Source: Ktedonobacterales bacterium (lineage in GTDB: Bacteria > Chloroflexota > Ktedonobacteria > Ktedonobacterales > JADMIN01). From it: DNA of 7,040 nucleotides. How positions within the stretch are numbered: position 1 is the stretch's first letter; every line of letters begins with the position of its first letter. The translations under genes were made by a program, and so were the position numbers. Below the pieces are notes generated by a model that made no database searches, had not been told where the DNA came from, and was given only the letters and a program-made list of their open reading frames with translations. Of this stretch, positions 6,695 through 7,040 are shown in pieces. Location: positions 1 through 7,040 of the forward strand of contig JAICKD010000168.1 in the NCBI GenBank assembly GCA_025928125.1, written 5' to 3'.

Positions 6695-6712
6695 AGTCCG
6701 CGTCGGCGGACT
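6695..6712. terminator. Perfect stem-loop in the convergent gap
   Basis: AGTCCGC (6695-6701) pairs perfectly with GCGGACT (6706-6712) around a GTCG loop. It lies 60 bp past the stop of the phospholipase gene on the minus strand. Without a T-tract on either strand a terminator role is only plausible. Confidence 0.35.
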
Positions 6713-6744
6713 TCGGGGCCGAACGTCAGTGAGGCCATTCAGGC

Positions 6745-6758
6745 GCGGTTTTAACCGC
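6745..6758. terminator. Short stem-loop beside the phospholipase gene stop
   Basis: GCGGTT (6745-6750) and AACCGC (6753-6758) are inverted; a physical hairpin would have 5 bp and a 4-nt loop. It lies 14 bp beyond the stop codon of the minus-strand gene. No T-tract follows. Confidence 0.25.
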
Positions 6759-6772
6759 CAGCCTCTCTTATG

Positions 6773-7040
6773 CTATTGCAGGGCTGAGGTGAGGCGGCAG
6801 ACGTTCTCCGCCAGCCGCGTGAGTATCGAACGCTGCTCCCACTTCTCCAGCCGCACGCGCTTCGAGCGCTTCAGATAGTTGGCCTCGATATGCCGTAGCT
6901 GCACCACGGCGTCGTGGTCATAGACCACCAGCGTCACCTCCATGTTGAGGTGGAACGAGCGCATATCCAGGTTGCTCGATCCAATCACCGCGATATCGTC
7001 GTCAATCGCCATGCACTTGGAATGCATCAGCACGGGAGCG
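6773..7040 (-). CDS. cls: Cardiolipin synthase-like phospholipase D, C-terminal end (partial)
   Basis: Only the last 89 codons are in the window; the gene enters from the right edge, so its true start is not visible. The fragment carries the second catalytic HKD motif, HSKCMAIDD (H-x-K-x4-D), followed by IAVIGSSNLDMRSFHLNMEV, the strongly conserved segment after the HKD of bacterial cardiolipin synthases. The tail LAENVCRLTSAL also fits their usual C-terminus. Such enzymes condense phosphatidylglycerol with another phospholipid to make cardiolipin at the membrane, using two HKD motifs; the first motif and membrane helices would lie upstream. Another phospholipase D family member cannot be fully excluded. 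It is convergent with the DUF4383 gene. Confidence 0.88.
   Translation of the reverse strand, partial: APVLMHSKCMAIDDDIAVIGSSNLDMRSFHLNMEVTLVVYDHDAVVQLRHIEANYLKRSKRVRLEKWEQRSILTRLAENVCRLTSALQ

Noticed and set aside
6773..7033. Cardiolipin synthase fragment read as a complete 86-aa gene starting at GTG 7033
   Set aside because: The frame stays open to the window edge and the fragment begins right at the second HKD motif, so it is the tail of a larger gene.

Overview
The window is a G+C-rich bacterial chromosome segment with six recognisable genes plus one cut by the right edge. It most resembles Chloroflexota: a Pnkp/Hen1 RNA-repair pair, a sigma/anti-sigma pair of the RskA type, a DUF4383 membrane protein, and C/G-rich palindromic intergenic repeats. 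That assignment is inferred from gene content and repeat style, not from a marker gene.

Layout. On the minus strand, 3557 to 1 is a two-gene operon. hen1 (3' terminal RNA ribose 2'-O-methyltransferase) comes first and overlaps by 8 bp with pnkp (polynucleotide kinase / phosphatase / ligase), which is cut by the left edge before its C-terminus. A 296-bp gap (3558-3853) holds a two-unit G/C-rich repeat. Next, also on the minus strand, are an ECF sigma factor (5199-4603, TTG start) and its zinc-binding anti-sigma partner (4603-3854), joined by a TGATG stop/start overlap. A 362-bp divergent gap (5200-5561) holds a second copy of the same repeat family. On the plus strand follow a membrane-anchored FixH/YtkA-like protein (5562-6059) and a four-helix DUF4383 protein (6157-6564). 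A 208-bp convergent gap with three stem-loops then leads to the C-terminal end of a minus-strand cardiolipin-synthase-like phospholipase D (6773-7040, partial).

How the genes work together. Pnkp heals broken RNA ends (5' phosphorylation, removal of 3' phosphate or 2',3'-cyclic phosphate) and seals them. Hen1 adds a 2'-O-methyl mark to the 3'-terminal ribose before sealing, which in characterised systems makes the repaired junction resistant to the same transesterifying ribotoxin. The sigma/anti-sigma pair is a signal-responsive transcription module; its target genes cannot be told from the window, though the divergent FixH-like and DUF4383 genes are candidates.

The RNA-repair cassette is a known system with all visible catalytic residues intact. 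The less ordinary points are the anti-sigma factor, which has an RskA-type C-terminal domain but no visible membrane helix, and the modular repeat whose two units are direct in one copy and inverted in the other. I see no tRNA, rRNA, CRISPR array or transposase gene.
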